Assembly: GCA_039619475.1 (NCBI GenBank)
Contig: CM077116.1
Coordinates: 202,887,117-202,951,116 of the forward strand
From: Icerya purchasi
Taxonomy: Eukaryota; Arthropoda; Insecta; Hemiptera; Monophlebidae
DNA length: 64,000 nt
Direction of reading: 5' to 3'
The position numbers and the translations under genes were made by a program. The notes under the pieces are model-generated. The model was given only the letters and a program-made list of their open reading frames with translations, was not told the DNA's origin and ran no database searches. Positions 60,637-64,000 of this stretch are shown piece by piece (position 1 is the first letter of the stretch; each line of letters begins with the position of its first letter).

Positions 60637-60785
60637 AAAACTCATTAATTAATATGAACAATTATTACAATATTTTTTAAGTTATCGGTACTGTTTTCTT
60701 ATACTTATGGGCAATAAGTATAAGAAAACAGTAGCGATAACTTAAAAAATATTGTAATAATTGTTCGTATTAATTAATGAGTTTT
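60637..60785. repeat. Near-perfect hairpin, 72-bp arms with 5-bp loop
   Basis: The arms 60637-60708 and 60714-60785 are reverse complements with only about two mismatches, around the loop 'gggca' (60709-60713). No target duplication is visible. Such high arm identity implies recent origin or active maintenance. A transcript would fold into one long duplex. Confidence 0.9.
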
Positions 60786-62180
60786 TTGTAACAACTTTAT
60801 TCTTTTACATTAGTTAACATTAAATTTACTAGTATTTGCTGAACTTACTTAATAACGCAATATTTAAAATTTTTCGGTAATATTTTTTATGTGGAGTATC
60901 CGTTATATTGAAAAAGGTAAAAAAACTGCACTAAATAATGGTCTGTATTAAAAAGAAAGAAAATAAAAATCGAGGAACCGTGAAATTTACTTGAAAATTT
61001 CAGTTTTCTTATTCAAAACTATCTACAGCTTTTTTTCTTTTATGCCTGTACATTGCTCAGCAGAGAGAAATACAAGAATAGAGAGGAAAGCTGATGAGTA
61101 TGCGCGTAACAAAGTGTACCGAAATATTTAGAAAATTTTATTTCCCGAAAGAAAAATCAATCGCCAAGTATCGATAACTGAAATTAAAACTTTTCAGCGG
61201 CCGTTAATACCGATAAATATAAAATTAATTCAACTAAAAATGAGGTTAAAGACAGCGAGTATAAGAAAATAATAGGGACCAACCGGGAAGTTCAAGTTTT
61301 AAAGGTTTTTTTTGGGAAATTTTGAATTAGTTAAACCTGATCGTACCTATTTATTGGGAAAATCCTCTCACAGCACGGAATGATCTTTTGTTGTAAACAG
61401 CATTTTGTTCAACGAAACGAATGTTTATTTTATTATTTTTATTTATTAAGTATGATTTTGATTTATTCAAATAAAAGTCTTAAAAAAGATCCAGTTTTAT
61501 TATTTACCGATTAAATATAATACTTGTCAGAGGATATTTTAAACAGTTTTCACTGGCCGATATTACAGTCAATTTGAATTACTGTACGAGTATCGAACTT
61601 GTTGCAATTTCCTATCCGTAAAAAAAAATATATATATAATTTTTGTAAGACAATAAAATATAGTATAATAAGACTACTTACTGCATAGGTATGAACAATA
61701 AGCTCGGAATAATTAACCGGACTGCGGAGCTTTTTTTTCCCTCGTTCTAAATGGAAATCAATGGAAACTAAAAACTAAAAAATTGCACGCACGTGGCAAG
61801 CTGAATGTAAAACAACTGAAGGTTATGGAAAGAAGGCGTGAAATAGCAGAGATCTGTTAATTCGTTGTTTAATAATATTGACTTTTATTACATTAGTTTT
61901 TTTGTTGTTTTTTTTTGGTATTGGATAAATCAGGCCAATAATTTAACGATAATTTATTTATCGTCGTAACTGATTCAGCTACGACCAAACATGTTGCAAG
62001 CAGCCATGGTTCTCGATATCTTTTTCGTAATGTATTCATTTATAACGTTTTTAGCGGTAATCAGCGGGATTTGGTAAAACACATTTTTCTCTACTCCGAC
62101 CACTGTTATCTTCACGCAAATACATACACGCACGCACAGGTATAATATTTTTTTTATTTTTTCAGCAATAGGTCCGATAC
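60786..62180. other. AT-rich intergenic or intronic stretch
   Basis: No feature was recognised. Confidence 0.35.
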
Positions 62181-62225
62181 CTCTAGGTTGTCGGGGATTG
62201 TTAAGTTCACCAAGTTGTACCATGT
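62181..62225 (-). CDS. Candidate small exon of an unidentified gene
   Basis: The minus strand shows an acceptor 'tttttgtatgttag' and 45 bp reading (x)MVQLGELNNPRQPRG. A donor GAG/gtatcg follows, phase 1 in and 1 out. If the donor is skipped the frame continues as IGPIAEKIKK. The composition looks protein-like but no family was recognised. Confidence 0.3.
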
Positions 62226-63095
62226 CTAACATACAAAAACTCTTATTTTTTGGTTAAATAAACATTCGTAAGTTTTAAACTGAATTACTTTCACCATTTA
62301 TCTCTATACCAATTACATACTTAAAAGTAAGTAGTACACAAATATTAAAATTCAACATTATGTAATAAATTTAGATTTTATTCTTAAAATGTTAAATGCT
62401 TATCCACTTGAACAAACAGCAATCGATATAGTAGTTTAATAGCGGTTCGAAATTGAAATTTTAACCGACACAATGCGCTCCTTCTTTTTCGAAAATGTTT
62501 GAATTATTTGTGTTTATTTATTTATATTTTTTTTTTCAATAAGACCTACCATTCATAAGGTGTAATAGTAGTATTAAATACGTAAGCAGATTCTCGTGTA
62601 AAATTGTACTTTCCGTGATATAAGCGGAGAAATTTCGGTTACAGTGACAAAAAATGTAATGTTAAAACACAATTATTTGTATTATCCTAATTACAAAAAT
62701 TAAATAGTTTTAGAAATGCCATTTTTTCCTCTTCAAGAATAAACTTTAATTAATTTTTTTCCTGTTTTATAAAATGGGGTTTTTCTGTAATTTACTTAAT
62801 TATGCCGAGACTTAAATAGTCACTTGAAAAGCTCGTCCCTACCTGTTCGAGCACAAATTGATTTTTCGGATAATTACTTCGGTATGGTCGAGGAAGTGTA
62901 CCTTGTAAAACCCACAATATACGTTCGATTTACGCACCGCGACCTAGTTTACATGGTATAACTTACGCGTCGGGGACGCAATTTTACGACCTTACTTACA
63001 CGGAGTGCTTACCGTATTCGGTAAGCGTTCGGATAGGCGGCACCAGTTCATTTTTGGTCATAATTTTAGTTCGTTCGTTTAGTTCATTTTTAGTC
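62226..63095. other. Non-coding stretch; GC-richer patch before 63.1 kb
   Basis: Mostly A/T. At about 62890-63060 it is GC-richer, with a perfect small stem 'gcttaccg'-tatt-'cggtaagc' (63007-63026). It could be a promoter or 5' region, but nothing specific supports this. Confidence 0.3.
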
Positions 63096-63178
63096 AATTT
63101 CAGTTAGTTCATTTCCGTTGTTATTCACGGTGGGTGAACTAAGCCACCGTGAATAACGGAAATGAGCGAACTGAAATT
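63096..63178. repeat. Palindrome with ~35-bp arms
   Basis: 'aatttcagttagttcatttc' (63096) and 'ttattcacggtgg' (to 63133) pair with 'ccaccgtgaataacgg' (63144) and 'aatgagcgaactgaaatt' (to about 63178), around a 10-bp loop. Upstream the unit 'agttcattttt(a/g)gtca' is repeated. Confidence 0.65.
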
Positions 63179-63349
63179 ACGAATATGACGTGGAAAGAAG
63201 CGAAGTAACGTAACGATCATACGAGAAATAGAACGAAAAATGATTTAAATAAATTTAAAAAAAATACCGCAAAGTAGACAGGAAAAATGATACTTCGTGA
63301 AGGGAAAAAAAGAAGGAATAAAGTGTAAAAACCTGAAAAAATGAAGAAC

Positions 63350-63460
63350 CCGATGTTTAATGTAAAACTTGATGGCATCTTCTTCCGCAAATGCCATGAA
63401 ATCGAAGTAGCCCGGCTTACAGACCGCGTCACATAATTCGATCTCCATTGGGCAATAAAG
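63350..63460 (-). CDS. Candidate exon of an unidentified gene
   Basis: The minus strand has an acceptor-like 'ccgtaacgttctag' at 63461 and 37 open codons. They include CPMEIELCDAVCKPGYFDFM and AFAEEDAIKFYIKHR. A possible donor CGG/gttctt follows at 63350, with another CAG/gttttt at 63333. An ATG at 63446-63448 could instead be a start codon. Codon content and the balanced peptide suggest coding. No family was recognised, and the phases do not join it directly to the 62.2-kb candidate. Confidence 0.35.
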
Positions 63461-63605
63461 CTAGAACGTTACGGAAATTAAATTATATTTGAATAAAATG
63501 GAGAAATGTTAAATATGAAAAATTACATTAATACGAAAAGTTAAAAATTACATACCTTGATTTTCCTAGTGGAACGTAAATTGAAATGAAAGAATATTAA
63601 ATCAG

Positions 63606-63930
63606 TTAGACGAGAGCAGTAGAAAGTGGCAGCCAGTAAATAAAAATATAATTAAAAAGAAAATAAACAATCCACCAAACCAACGGTCAGACAAGAGTAG
63701 TAGAAAGTGGCAGCCAGTAAATAAAAATAAATAAACAAGCCACCAAACAAAGTAAATAAAAATAAATTAAAACGAATTAAAACGAAAATAAACCTCAAGC
63801 CAAACCTGTAATACCGGAATATAACTAAAAAGAAAAATAAACCTCAAGCCAAACCTGTAATACCGAAATATAACTAAAAAGAAAATAAACCTCAAGCCAA
63901 ACCTGTAATACCGAAATATAATTAAAAAGA
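63606..63930. repeat. Two tandem repeat blocks
   Basis: 'agtagaaagtggcagccagt' plus 'aaataaaaata' occurs at about 63617 and 63697, period about 80 bp. 'acctcaagccaaacctgtaa' plus 'taccg(a/g)aatataact' occurs three times, at 63792, 63841 and 63889, period 48-49 bp. The array has no coding. Confidence 0.8.
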
Positions 63931-64000
63931 TCAAAAAAAAAGAAAAAAAAGAAAGAGTGAAATATTTTAAAAACAATAAATTATTGAGATGAACTAAATG

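Noticed and set aside
63785..63930. CRISPR-like array
   Set aside because: The three units are contiguous tandem copies without unique spacers, in a eukaryotic context.

Overview
This is AT-rich, intron- and repeat-dominated animal DNA. The terminal exon of an ANKRD11/12-type gene, a multi-exon RIC3-type gene with kilobase introns, GT-AG splice sites, poly(A)-tailed Jockey-type LINEs, mariner and piggyBac-type elements and tRNA-derived SINEs point to an insect with a large genome. A hemipteran or similar lineage is possible, but the sequence does not fix the order. There are no operons, no CRISPR arrays and no intact prokaryote-style ORFs. Most long ORFs are chance open frames in A/T-rich sequence.

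The best-supported gene lies on the minus strand: a RIC3 homologue (chaperone of nicotinic acetylcholine receptors). Its start codon is at 39493 and six exons chain with matching phases: 39364-39493, 38478-38828, 37466-37641, 35891-36031, 30724-30892 and 20473-20591. Two further coding-looking pieces at 9153-9256 and 4572-4639 may be its 3' exons. At least one exon between 20.5 and 9.3 kb was not found. On the plus strand, 43996-44814 is the last coding exon of an ANKRD11/ANKRD12-type chromatin regulator. Its earlier exons were not recognised here. Two weak minus-strand exon candidates near 62.2 and 63.4 kb may belong to an unidentified third gene that runs in from the right.

The remainder is a collection of mobile elements. 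Non-LTR retrotransposon relics lie at 0.6-2.1 kb (-), 24.0-26.7 kb (+), 32.2-33.9 kb (-), 41.5-42.6 kb (+) and 57.2-57.4 kb (-). Tc1/mariner-superfamily relics lie at 6.4-8.3 kb (with a nested insertion), 47.6-48.9 kb and 55.3-55.9 kb. Miniature inverted-repeat elements include TA-flanked ones at 9.5 and 53.4 kb, a piggyBac-like one with TTAA duplications at 11.9 kb, a hAT-like one at 27.4 kb, and long palindromic elements at 13.6, 18.1 and 43.6 kb. Four copies of one tRNA-derived SINE family lie at 3.2, 13.2, 16.1 and 34.7 kb.

The most unusual structures are three. The 982-bp palindromic element at 18140-19121 has a tRNA-like pol III promoter pair plus oligo-T terminator in each arm, facing inward. 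A transposon at 6.4-8.3 kb has its 5' end replaced by an inverted copy of its own 3' end. A nearly perfect 72-bp-arm hairpin lies at 60.64-60.79 kb. All calls come from reading the sequence by eye; no alignment or database search was run.
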